Under the pieces are notes generated by a model. The model saw nothing but the letters and a program-made list of their open reading frames with translations, did no database searches and had not been told where the DNA came from. From positions 1 to 64,000 of the forward strand of contig NZ_CALPDB010000006.1 of the NCBI RefSeq assembly GCF_943193155.1: a stretch of DNA of 64,000 nucleotides, written 5' to 3'. Position numbers and translations under genes: made by a program. Below are positions 56,695 to 64,000 of this stretch, in pieces; within the stretch, counting starts at the first letter, position 1, and the number at the start of each line of letters is the position of its first letter. Source of the stretch: Veillonella intestinalis (GTDB taxonomy: Bacteria > Bacillota > Negativicutes > Veillonellales > Veillonellaceae).

Positions 56695-57844
56695 TCATAT
56701 CCTCCGTAGCCACGTTAGCCTGTGCTACCGTAGCAATCAATTTAGCCACGCGCTGTACCGCCCCATCCCCACCTAGAGCTTCACGAACTGAACGCAAATC
56801 AGCAATCATCGTATCACGTCTAGTTGTATCCTCTAATAAAGATTCTAATTCCTTAGCAATATTAGCTGGGGTTACCGCCCCTTGTAACAATTCAGGAATG
56901 ACTTCACGGCCTGCTACAATATTAGGTAAACCTACATGAGACAAATTAACTAATAATTTCCCCAAACCATATGTTATTGGAGATAAGCGATACAATAAGA
57001 TTGTAGGCAACTCCATGAGTGCCGTTTCTAACGTGGCCGTGCCTGAAGCCGCTAAACAAACATCACAGCATTGCATCAAATCATAGGTATGATCTTCGGT
57101 AATCGTAACAGGCACTTTATATTTTTTAGTAATGCTTTCTAATTCTTCTTTGTCAATCGTATGAGCCCGTGGTAAATAAAATGCCAAATTTGGATGTTTA
57201 GCCATTACTAGTTCAGCACTAGCTAACATACGGTCTAATAAGCCCAAAACTTCTTGTTTACGACTTCCAGGCATAAGAAGTACACGCTTTGTTTGAGCGG
57301 GCATATTAAAATACGCAACCCCTTCTTCATAGGACATAGTGGGTTTAACTATATCAATTAAAGGATGTCCTACAAACTCAACATCTACTCCAAACTCTTG
57401 ATAAGCCTTAGCTTCAAAAGGAAAAATAGAAGCTACTTTAGTCACTGTCTTGGCAATATCTTTACCGCGGCTACGATGCCAAGCCCAAATAGTTGGTGCA
57501 ATATAATAAATAACAGGAATGCCTAAATCATGAGCCACCTTAGCTAATTTCATATTAAAGCCAGGATAGTCAACACAGACTAAAACATCTGGCTTTTCAC
57601 GCAGCATAGTCTCTTTTAAAAAGGTACGCAATTTGAAAAAAGACGGCAAATGCTTAATAATCTCCACAATTCCTATGTAGCCTAATTGTTTAATATCATA
57701 TACAATCTGAACGCCAGCTTCAGCCATGCGCGAACCGCCCATGCCAAACATGGTAACCTCAGGATATACGTTTTTTAACGCTTTCGCTACGCTAGCAGCA
57801 TGAGTATCACCTGATGCTTCGCCAGCAGAAAACATGACTTTCAT
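56681..57844 (-). CDS. lpxB: Lipid-A-disaccharide synthase LpxB
   Basis: 387 residues, GT19. 'MFSAGEASGDTHAASV', 'VLVCVDYPGFNMKLAK', 'YYIAPTIWAWHRSRGKDI' and 'LLMPGSRKQEV' are its hallmarks. Joins UDP-2,3-diacylglucosamine and lipid X. Lies between lpxI, which makes lipid X, and msbA. Confidence 0.96.
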   Translation of the reverse strand: MKVMFSAGEASGDTHAASVAKALKNVYPEVTMFGMGGSRMAEAGVQIVYDIKQLGYIGIVEIIKHLPSFFKLRTFLKETMLREKPDVLVCVDYPGFNMKLAKVAHDLGIPVIYYIAPTIWAWHRSRGKDIAKTVTKVASIFPFEAKAYQEFGVDVEFVGHPLIDIVKPTMSYEEGVAYFNMPAQTKRVLLMPGSRKQEVLGLLDRMLASAELVMAKHPNLAFYLPRAHTIDKEELESITKKYKVPVTITEDHTYDLMQCCDVCLAASGTATLETALMELPTILLYRLSPITYGLGKLLVNLSHVGLPNIVAGREVIPELLQGAVTPANIAKELESLLEDTTRRDTMIADLRSVREALGGDGAVQRVAKLIATVAQANVATEDMNGKL

Positions 57845-57857
57845 CCGAACCTCCAGA

Positions 57858-58679
57858 CTATTCTTCTTCCGGCCCTTCTACGGCACAAATAATTAACCCC
57901 TTTTCATTGGCTAATTGCAGTACGTCCGCCTGCTCTACAAAAATAGTGCGCTCCGCTTCCATGGCCAACACTTTACAATTTCCTTCCAACATGGAGTGAA
58001 TCGTTTGTAAACCCACCGCAGGCACATCAAAACGCACATCCTGACGTGGCTTAGCGGTCTTAACAACGACTGCATCACCGCGCCCTAAGGCGCCACCTCG
58101 CTTAATACAAGCATCCGTACCTTCAATCGCTTCAATAGCCATAACGGCTAAATCCTTAACAACTACAGTTTGTCCTATATCAAGGCCACCCATTTGCTTG
58201 GCCACATCAAAGCCAAATAAAATATCAGCCATCTGCTCTTTAGACGGTTTTGACTTTGTTAGTACGCCTGCTTTAGGCATTAATGGTTTCATATAAATCG
58301 TTTGATCCACTACATTAATACCTTCTTTTGCCAACTCTTCAACAATCGTAAGCATAATGGTATCATCTTTGCGATTACGCAATTTGGTAAGCAAACGAAT
58401 CGTTCGTAAATCGGGCATAACTAAACCCTTAAATAAAATTTCCTTGGTCACCTTACCAAGCATAGTTACTTCAGTAATGCCTTCTTTGTGAAGGGTTTTA
58501 AATATTTTATCGATTTTAGCTACATTAATTTCATAGAATGCGTTAGCTTCCTCTGCTAAAGCAGGCTCCGTATCAGGAATCACTGCAATAACAACGACTT
58601 CATAGCCTTCTGATTGTGCAGCTCGTAAAAATTCCAACGGCAATTTGCCTACGCCAGCTAATAATCCGACTTTTGCCAT
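57858..58679 (-). CDS. lpxI: UDP-2,3-diacylglucosamine pyrophosphatase LpxI
   Basis: 273 residues of the DUF1009/LpxI family: 'VGLLAGVGKLPLEFLRAA' at the start, 'TMLGKVTKEILFKG', 'GLDIGQTVVVKDLAVMAIEAIEGTDACIKRGG' and 'DVRFDVPAVGLQTI'. Cleaves UDP-diacylglucosamine to lipid X, replacing the LpxH of Enterobacteria. First gene of the second transcription unit of the cluster, with its own promoter. Confidence 0.94.
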   Translation of the reverse strand: MAKVGLLAGVGKLPLEFLRAAQSEGYEVVVIAVIPDTEPALAEEANAFYEINVAKIDKIFKTLHKEGITEVTMLGKVTKEILFKGLVMPDLRTIRLLTKLRNRKDDTIMLTIVEELAKEGINVVDQTIYMKPLMPKAGVLTKSKPSKEQMADILFGFDVAKQMGGLDIGQTVVVKDLAVMAIEAIEGTDACIKRGGALGRGDAVVVKTAKPRQDVRFDVPAVGLQTIHSMLEGNCKVLAMEAERTIFVEQADVLQLANEKGLIICAVEGPEEE

Positions 58680-58727
58680 TATTTCCTCCTAGTGTTTTAT
58701 GCGCTACTTAAAGACACACTACACTAT

Positions 58728-58756
58728 ATTATATCAAATTTCGCCCTTTTTTTGAA
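58728..58756 (-). promoter_or_regulatory. Internal promoter of the outer-membrane cluster, before lpxI
   Basis: Minus-strand TTCAAA (plus 58751-58756) and consensus TATAAT (plus 58728-58733) with a 17-base spacer and a TG extension upstream of the -10. It lies about 50 bases ahead of lpxI and directly after the lpxA hairpin. Confidence 0.7.
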
Positions 58757-58760
58757 TAAA

Positions 58761-58817
58761 AAGAGCCTTCCCTTTCAAGGTCAAACTACTCCTTTGACCC
58801 GTTAAGGCAAGACTCTT
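58761..58817 (-). terminator. Hairpin terminator after lpxA
   Basis: A long two-step hairpin: inner perfect GGTCAAA/TTTGACC (58779-58798) and outer AAGAG/CTCTT with imperfect CCTT/AAGG steps, followed on the minus strand by a short T run. It divides the cluster between lpxA and lpxI. Confidence 0.65.
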
Positions 58818-58822
58818 ACATT

Positions 58823-59635
58823 TTAATCACGGCGAGTTCGCATAATACCGCGGTCTGCATTGCGCAAGAAACGCAATAAATTTTCAATTTCGACGGAGGA
58901 ATTCAATTGTAATTCCATTTCTTCAATAGCTCGCGATAAGCTATAACCAGACCGATAAATAATACGAAACGCTTGTTTTAAATCATGACGCACATCTTCT
59001 GAAATACCAGCGCGGGATAACCCTACTGAATTCAAACCAATAACACGTGCTGGTTGCCCATCAGCAATTACATATGGCGGAATATCTTGAACTACTTTAG
59101 CCATACCACCTACCATTGCATTACGACCAATTTTTACAAATTGATGCACACCAGCAATACCACCAATAACAACACGATCTTCTACTACTACGTGACCAGC
59201 TAGACCAGCGCAATTACTCATGATTACATTATTACCAACAATACAATTATGAGCAATGTGTGTACATGCTTGGAATAGGCAATTATTGCCAACTCTTGTT
59301 TCTTCACCTTCGCCAGTGGCACGACTAATGGTAACACACTCACGAATTACTGTTTCATCACCAATATTACAAAAACTTTTTTCCCCTTTGAACTTTAAAT
59401 CCTGTGGTTCTAAACCTACAGCTGCACCAGGGTAAATTTCACAACGCTGTCCTATGGTAGTCCATCCACCAACTACTACATTCGCACCAATTTGAGTACC
59501 GTCACCAATGGTTACGTTTTCCCCAATTACGGCACCAGGACCAATAACAACACCTTTGCCAATTTTGGCATCTGGATGTACAACAGCTGTGCTATGTATA
59601 TTGGAGGTAGCATTTTCCATGCCTACTACTATCAT
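58823..59635 (-). CDS. lpxA: UDP-N-acetylglucosamine acyltransferase LpxA
   Basis: 270 residues, left-handed beta-helix with hexapeptide repeats ('IGKGVVIGPGAVIGENVTIGDGTQIG'); the catalytic His is in 'ACTHIAHNCIVGNN' and 'GGIAGVHQFVKIGRNAMVGG' is characteristic. First step of lipid A synthesis. AAGGAG upstream supports the ATG at 59635; a second ATG five codons on is possible. A 198-base gap before it shows no clear feature. Confidence 0.95.
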   Translation of the reverse strand: MIVVGMENATSNIHSTAVVHPDAKIGKGVVIGPGAVIGENVTIGDGTQIGANVVVGGWTTIGQRCEIYPGAAVGLEPQDLKFKGEKSFCNIGDETVIRECVTISRATGEGEETRVGNNCLFQACTHIAHNCIVGNNVIMSNCAGLAGHVVVEDRVVIGGIAGVHQFVKIGRNAMVGGMAKVVQDIPPYVIADGQPARVIGLNSVGLSRAGISEDVRHDLKQAFRIIYRSGYSLSRAIEEMELQLNSSVEIENLLRFLRNADRGIMRTRRD

Positions 59636-59833
59636 CTATGTCACTCCTTGCTCTGTTGAGATTGCGACTTTTGTTTCACATACTTTCCTTATTAATTACA
59701 TAATCGTAGTAAAACAAAAATATTGAACTGCTATTTTACAGAACTTTTCACTCTAAAACAGAGAATTTTATCTAATAACATGGAGAAAATATACGCTTAA
59801 CACACTTTCTCTTAATATTTCAACATTTTTCAC

Positions 59834-60259
59834 TTATACAAGCGCAAACATGTATTCTCCAGTAACAGCTAATTTATCACCTACGTAAGCTTTACCTTCT
59901 ACTTTACCCATTTTACCCTTGATTTTTACAACTTCTACTTCCATGCGTACTTGATCGCCTGGTTTTACAGGATGACGGAAACGAACTTTATCAATCCCTG
60001 TAAACATTGGTGTAAGTCCACGATTTTCTTCTGGATATAAGAGAGCAATGCCCCCTACTTGCGCCATTGCTTCAGTAAGTAAAACGCCTGGCATTACAGG
60101 ATTTCCAGGAAAATGGCCTTGGAAGAATAATTCATTCATAGTAGCATTTTTAATGCCTACGGCACGTTTCATTGGTTCCAATTCAATAATGCGATCCACT
60201 AATAAAAATGGATAACGATGTGGTAAAATCTCCATAATTTCTTCAATATTAAGAATCAT
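59834..60259 (-). CDS. fabZ: 3-hydroxyacyl-ACP dehydratase FabZ
   Basis: 141 residues, hot-dog fold. Catalytic His in '[14 protein letters not shown]' and Glu in '[20 protein letters not shown]'. Dehydrates 3-hydroxyacyl-ACP in fatty acid synthesis, competing with LpxA and LpxD for the same substrate, so its placement between lpxC and lpxA fits balance of membrane lipid and lipid A. Starts one base after lpxC ends. Confidence 0.96.
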   Translation of the reverse strand: MILNIEEIMEILPHRYPFLLVDRIIELEPMKRAVGIKNATMNELFFQGHFPGNPVMPGVLLTEAMAQVGGIALLYPEENRGLTPMFTGIDKVRFRHPVKPGDQVRMEVEVVKIKGKMGKVEGKAYVGDKLAVTGEYMFALV

Positions 60260-60260
60260 G

Positions 60261-61097
60261 TTAATCCTCCTTCATTTCTTGCAAAATTTGACGGGCTAAA
60301 CGAGAATTTAATTCATGACTCGATTTTAACCCAATAATATGCCCTTTAATAGGGCCGAGGAGAAACAAGTCCCCTAAAATATCAAGTATTTTATGACGAA
60401 CTAATTCATCATCATAACGCGGTACGGACAAACAAGAGGTATCATCATAGACTAACACATTATCCGTGTTACCACCTTTAGCTAGCCCCATAGCCTGTAA
60501 CTGCTCGAGCTCATTCATAAAGCCAATTGTGCGAGCTGGTGAAATTTCCTTTTCAAAAACAGCTTCGGAATCTAAATGAATATCCACCTGCTGTGTTCCT
60601 AACAAAGGATGATTATTAATAGACGTAAAGGTTACGCGCAATCCATCATAAGGAACAATCAAAATATAGCGGTCGCCATCATAAATGGCATGAGATTGTT
60701 TCACCGCATACATAGCTCGTTTAGTATCTAATTCTTTAATGCCTGCTTTTTTCATCAAATCAACGAATACAGCGGCACTCCCATCACCAACAGGTGGTTC
60801 TGGTGAATTTAATTCTACATAGCAGTTATCAATACCTAAACCATAAAAGGCAGCTAATAAATGTTCTACAGTAAATACTTTAGCTTCGCCAGCTTCCAAT
60901 GTAGTCGCACGATTAGTGTTAGTCACATTTTCAGGGCTTGCTTTTACTGAAGGATGTCCTGGTAAATCAGTACGTACAAAGATGATGCCTGTATTAGCCT
61001 CTGCGGGACGCAACGTCATGGTCACCGGCAAGCCACTATGGAGTCCTGTTCCTTCATAGGTAATCTCCTTAACAAGCGTCTTTTGCTTTAATACCAT
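60261..61097 (-). CDS. lpxC: UDP-3-O-acyl-GlcNAc deacetylase LpxC
   Basis: About 278 residues, zinc amidase, the committed step of lipid A. '[12 protein letters not shown]' at the start, zinc ligands in '[16 protein letters not shown]' (His) and '[15 protein letters not shown]' (His and Asp), catalytic '[13 protein letters not shown]' (His). The frame is open 16 codons upstream, but AAAGGAGGAGG places the start at 61097. Confidence 0.96.
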   Translation of the reverse strand: MVLKQKTLVKEITYEGTGLHSGLPVTMTLRPAEANTGIIFVRTDLPGHPSVKASPENVTNTNRATTLEAGEAKVFTVEHLLAAFYGLGIDNCYVELNSPEPPVGDGSAAVFVDLMKKAGIKELDTKRAMYAVKQSHAIYDGDRYILIVPYDGLRVTFTSINNHPLLGTQQVDIHLDSEAVFEKEISPARTIGFMNELEQLQAMGLAKGGNTDNVLVYDDTSCLSVPRYDDELVRHKILDILGDLFLLGPIKGHIIGLKSSHELNSRLARQILQEMKED

Positions 61098-61226
61098 ACG
61101 CCTCCTCCTTTCCTCTATTGACGATTCAACTCTTGCAATACACATACATCACTTCTGATGTCTATAGTCTTAAATGACACTGTTATTCATTATATACTAT
61201 TCTCTAAAAACAAGGCAAGCTATTGC

Positions 61227-62132
61227 CTAGTCTTTCATTGGATCTGGTGGCACTTCAATCTTGCCGCCATAATAGCGACGAGTCCACTTCCAACGATTAT
61301 GAATCCAGAACCAATCTTCTGGATAACGACGAATATAATCTTCAATCCATTCATTGAGTTGAGTCAATGTAACAGCGGTGTCACGTCTTTTATCCTCTGT
61401 ATGCTCTGCATAAAATGGTTTATAGGCAGTCACAATATATTTTCCTTTATACTCATCATAACGAATTGTGACAGGAATAATAGGTACATCTCGCATACGT
61501 CCCATAACAGCTGGTCCTACAGGTGTTAATGTTTCATAGCCAAAAAATGGTACTAATTGACCTTTATCACCCGGGTCTTGGTCCATGATTAAACCAATCA
61601 TAGCCCCGCCATGAAGTTCTTTAACCATTTCACGAACACCCGTTTTATAGGTAACATGTTGATGCATAATAGCTCTATATTCATTAATAAACTTATCTGC
61701 ATCACCATTTTGCTTCATAGCCACAGAAATAAGCGGATACCCTTCAGACGCTAAGATGCCGCCTAGTAATTCCCAGTTACTACTGTGAATCGCCATTAAA
61801 ACAGCTCCTTTGCCACCTTCCTGAGCATCATCAAGATATTCTCGGTCAACCCACTCAAACATCTCTTTATATTTACCATCTTTAATTTCTGGATAGCGCA
61901 ATACATCGATAATCATACGACCAAAGCGAGTCGTGCTTTTCTTCGCAATGCGCCTAGCTTCGGCTGGATCATCTGTTATATTGCAAAACAAAATCTGTCC
62001 AATGGCCAATTTACGGCGCTTCGGTGGCAAACAAAGCCAACACAATTCCCCCAGCAGATGCCCAATGGCATACTGTAAGCTATGAGGTAACGCACAGATT
62101 ACGGCGCTAAACAGTTTCATAAATCTATACAT
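61227..62132 (-). CDS. LpxL-like lipid A acyltransferase (copy 2)
   Basis: 301 residues. Catalytic motif 'MAIHSSNWELLGGILASEGYP' (HX4E, about 115-134), 'GLIMDQDPGDKGQLVPFFG' and 'PEDWFWIHNRWKW'. It differs clearly from the copy at 48406, so the two probably add the two secondary acyl chains, or one acts at another stage. Sits between lpxD and lpxC. Confidence 0.92.
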   Translation of the reverse strand: MYRFMKLFSAVICALPHSLQYAIGHLLGELCWLCLPPKRRKLAIGQILFCNITDDPAEARRIAKKSTTRFGRMIIDVLRYPEIKDGKYKEMFEWVDREYLDDAQEGGKGAVLMAIHSSNWELLGGILASEGYPLISVAMKQNGDADKFINEYRAIMHQHVTYKTGVREMVKELHGGAMIGLIMDQDPGDKGQLVPFFGYETLTPVGPAVMGRMRDVPIIPVTIRYDEYKGKYIVTAYKPFYAEHTEDKRRDTAVTLTQLNEWIEDYIRRYPEDWFWIHNRWKWTRRYYGGKIEVPPDPMKD

Positions 62133-62141
62133 AGACGCTCC

Positions 62142-63173
62142 CTACTTTGCTGCTAATTGCTCTTTTAAAGCAGCTAACTCTTTTTCTAATTGTTTAATTG
62201 TCTTAGCCATTTCAGGTAAACGATTCTCATAGGCCGATAACTTAAGCCATTCCTTATGAGGCCGTTGTGGGAAACCTGCATAGGTACCATTCGATGGCAC
62301 ATTGCCAATAATCCCAGTCTTGCCTGCAAAGGTAACATTATCACCAATCGTAATATGACCAGTACAACCAGTTTGCCCTGCAAAAATTACATGATTACCG
62401 CATTTAGTACTACCTGCAATACCAACCTGAGCAATGAGGAAACAGTCTTCCCCAATTTCAACATTGTGGCCTAAATGTACAAGATTATCAATCTTCGTAC
62501 CACGACGAACTAAGGTAGAACTCATGGTAGCATTATCTACACAGGAACAAGAACCAATTTCTACATCATCTTCCAAAATTACATTGCCCACTTGAGGAAT
62601 GTGAGTATGTACACCATTTTCAGTAGCAAAACCAAAACCTTCGCCACCGATAACAGCTTTAGCCCGTAAAACAACACGTTTCCCTAAAATACAATTTTCA
62701 TGGACAATAGCACCACTATAAATAACTGTATCTTCACCGATTTTTGCATTATGGCCAATATACACATACGGATGTAATACTACATTGTCACCAATAACCG
62801 CATTATCATAAATAACACAATATGGGCCTACTGTAACATTCTTACCAAAGGTTACATTATTACCAATAATAGCTGTCTCATGAATGCCTGTAGGAAATAC
62901 AACTGGCGGATGGAATTTCTGTAAGATTTGTGCAAAAGCGACTTTCGCATTGGGCACTACAATTTGAGGAATACTCACATCTGCTAGGGGTGCCTCTACT
63001 ATGACAGCACCTGCTTTACTTTGTCCAACAAATTCACAATATTCGCCCACGGCAAAGGAAATTGCCTGTGGCGCTGCTTGGTCAAGACTCCTAGTTTCAG
63101 CAATCTCAACTGTTCCATCACCTATTACTTTACCCTGTACACTGTTAGCTAGTTCCTCAACTGTATACGTCAC
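62142..63173 (-). CDS. lpxD: UDP-3-O-(3-hydroxyacyl)glucosamine N-acyltransferase LpxD
   Basis: 343 residues. N-terminal uridine-binding domain ('YTVEELANSVQGKVIGDGTVEI'), left-handed beta-helix ('IIGNNVTFGKNVTVGPYCVIYDNAVIGDNVVLHPYVYIG') with the catalytic His region 'NLVHLGHNVEIGEDCFLIAQVGIAGS', and a C-terminal helix ('MAKTIKQLEKELAALKEQL'). Adds the N-linked acyl chain after LpxC. Lies 39 bases after the OmpH-like gene. Confidence 0.96.
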   Translation of the reverse strand: MTYTVEELANSVQGKVIGDGTVEIAETRSLDQAAPQAISFAVGEYCEFVGQSKAGAVIVEAPLADVSIPQIVVPNAKVAFAQILQKFHPPVVFPTGIHETAIIGNNVTFGKNVTVGPYCVIYDNAVIGDNVVLHPYVYIGHNAKIGEDTVIYSGAIVHENCILGKRVVLRAKAVIGGEGFGFATENGVHTHIPQVGNVILEDDVEIGSCSCVDNATMSSTLVRRGTKIDNLVHLGHNVEIGEDCFLIAQVGIAGSTKCGNHVIFAGQTGCTGHITIGDNVTFAGKTGIIGNVPSNGTYAGFPQRPHKEWLKLSAYENRLPEMAKTIKQLEKELAALKEQLAAK

Positions 63174-63212
63174 TGTGAAAGTCTCCTCTCAATCCATTAA
63201 TAAATGGTTAAC

Positions 63213-63692
63213 TTATTTATTCTCTGCCTGCTGTTCGCCATTAGCAGCTGCTTGGTCTTTATTTTCAACCTTGCCCATTTTAGTCAATACTTCTTCTGTC
63301 AAATCAACGCCACCACTAACGAGTGCATTTTTTTCAACAACAGCAGTAATACTTTTTTCTTTAGCAATGGCTTGTACATTAGTATCAACAGCATTGCGGA
63401 ACTCATTAATCATAGCTTGTTGATATACTTGCATTTCCTGTTCTGCTTTTTGTTTGCTCTGCATCATAGCATTAGCATCTTGCCCTGCACTTTGTTCCTG
63501 CGCTAAGCGTATATTAATTTCATTGAATTTAGCTTCTAATTTAGAACGCGTATCTTGGCCTTTTTGGCTTTCTGTCATAATTTTTTGCATATCTACATAG
63601 CCCACTTGTTCAGTCGTGCCACAACCAGCTACTAAACCAACGGATACCATCATAGTCAATCCAGCCAATACACGTTTTACATTTTTATTCAT
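63213..63692 (-). CDS. OmpH/Skp-like lipoprotein
   Basis: 159 residues. The signal ends in a lipobox 'VGLVAGC' (Cys about 24), so it is lipid-anchored, unlike classical Skp. An OmpH domain follows: 'VGYVDMQKIMTESQKGQDTRSKLEAKFNEINIRLAQ' with a helical arm region (about 50-110), then 'ITAVVEKNALVSGGVDLTEEVL' and a Gln/Ala/Asn tail. Skp chaperones outer-membrane proteins. Follows another OmpH-like gene, so the two are paralogues. Confidence 0.88.
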   Translation of the reverse strand: MNKNVKRVLAGLTMMVSVGLVAGCGTTEQVGYVDMQKIMTESQKGQDTRSKLEAKFNEINIRLAQEQSAGQDANAMMQSKQKAEQEMQVYQQAMINEFRNAVDTNVQAIAKEKSITAVVEKNALVSGGVDLTEEVLTKMGKVENKDQAAANGEQQAENK

Positions 63693-63706
63693 TCCTGAAA
63701 ACTCCT

Positions 63707-64000
63707 TTATTGTGCTGCGCTATACGATGCAATAATAGCATCAGTTACATCTACAGCATTTACATTTGAAACTTCATTAATTACGATTAAATCTAAATTT
63801 CGTTCTTTTGCTACCACCATAGCTCGCATGCGTACATCTTCTAATATGGCATCATGCAATGCATCCACTTCACTTTGTTTAGCCTTCAAACGACCATCCC
63901 AAGCGGAGTTCCAATCTACAGGATTTGGCAAATTATTGGTAGCTAAAATAGAATCTGCTTTCGCTTTCATCATCTCATCGCGACGAGTTAATAATTCTTT
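63707..64000 (-). CDS. OmpH/Skp-like protein, N-terminus outside the window
   Basis: The last 98 codons of an open frame that continues past base 64000 on the minus strand ('KELLTRRDEMMKAKADSIL' upstream of the first Met in view). The C-terminal part 'MRAMVVAKERNLDLIVINEVSNVNAVDVTDAIIASY' fits the Skp/OmpH core. Whether it is lipid-anchored cannot be seen. It lies 14 bases upstream of the lipoprotein paralogue, near the front of the outer-membrane cluster, where a BamA gene would be expected further upstream in related genomes. Confidence 0.75.
   Translation of the reverse strand, partial: KELLTRRDEMMKAKADSILATNNLPNPVDWNSAWDGRLKAKQSEVDALHDAILEDVRMRAMVVAKERNLDLIVINEVSNVNAVDVTDAIIASYSAAQ

Noticed and set aside
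59636-59833. Possible promoter or RNA element in the fabZ-lpxA gap
   Set aside because: A/T-rich with only weak hexamer matches (such as TTGTTT with TAATAA) and a four-pair hairpin; not enough to support a feature.

Overview
The window reads as a low-GC, diderm Firmicute of the class Negativicutes, most likely Veillonella or a close relative. Two things point there. Gram-positive style clusters are present (ylxM-ffh-rpsP-khpA-ylqD-rimM-trmD, ruvCAB-queA-tgt-yajC-secDF, alaS-ireB-ruvX-DUF1292-mltG, and a T-box in front of thrS). They sit next to a nearly complete lipid A, Kdo and Lpt gene cluster of the kind found in outer-membrane bearing Firmicutes. The genus is an inference from this gene set and base composition, not from a database match. 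Most genes lie on the minus strand; the plus strand carries only a padR operon, yigZ, a lysR-type regulator and a glutaredoxin-like gene. No transposase, integrase, CRISPR array or tRNA gene was seen.

Layout. 1-480: minus-strand leader and tandem promoters that look like the front of an rRNA operon leaving the window to the left. 630-5000: peptidase T, an AbgT-type transporter and an MFS transporter. 5000-14400: secF, secD, folate cyclo-ligase, yajC, tgt, queA, a SpoIID-like protein and ruvBAC (protein export, queuosine, Holliday-junction resolution). 14600-15860: a PadR regulator, a HAAS/DUF1700 membrane protein and a His- and Pro-rich exported protein. 16000-21000: a class I amidotransferase, then trmD, rimM, ylqD, khpA, rpsP, ffh, ylxM. 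21100-24200: a structured putative RNA, copper ATPase copA and its regulator csoR with a recognisable operator. 24370-28000: yigZ, a LysR regulator, a glutaredoxin-like protein and an amino acid permease. 28100-30550: thrS with its T-box leader.

30750-37730 holds DUF4911, a U32 family protein, an O-methyltransferase, mltG, DUF1292, ruvX, ireB and alaS. 37790-45110 holds a zinc/manganese-type ABC transporter (permease and ATPase), an NlpC/P60 hydrolase, a polyprenyl-phosphate type glycosyltransferase, lepB, a YitT protein, a RuvX-like protein behind a structured leader, and DUF3084. 45308-64000 is the outer-membrane cluster: two OmpH/Skp-like proteins (the first cut by the window end), lpxD, an LpxL-like acyltransferase, lpxC, fabZ, lpxA, then lpxI, lpxB, msbA, waaA, lpxK, kdsB, kdsA, kdsD, kdsC, a second LpxL-like acyltransferase, lptC, lptA, lptB and lptF/G. 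Together these make lipid A (LpxA, C, D, I, B, K), make and attach Kdo (KdsD, A, C, B, WaaA), complete acylation, flip the product (MsbA) and pull it across the periplasm (LptB, F/G, C, A). LptD and LptE are not in the window. A hairpin and a promoter between lpxA and lpxI suggest the cluster is read as at least two transcription units.

The strongest leads for something undescribed are two putative structured RNAs: one between copA and the ylxM-ffh promoter (about 21115-21365), with its own promoter-like sequence, competing stems and a terminator; and one in front of the RuvX-like gene (about 43730-43870), with an extended -10 promoter, a multi-helix domain and a terminator upstream of the start codon.
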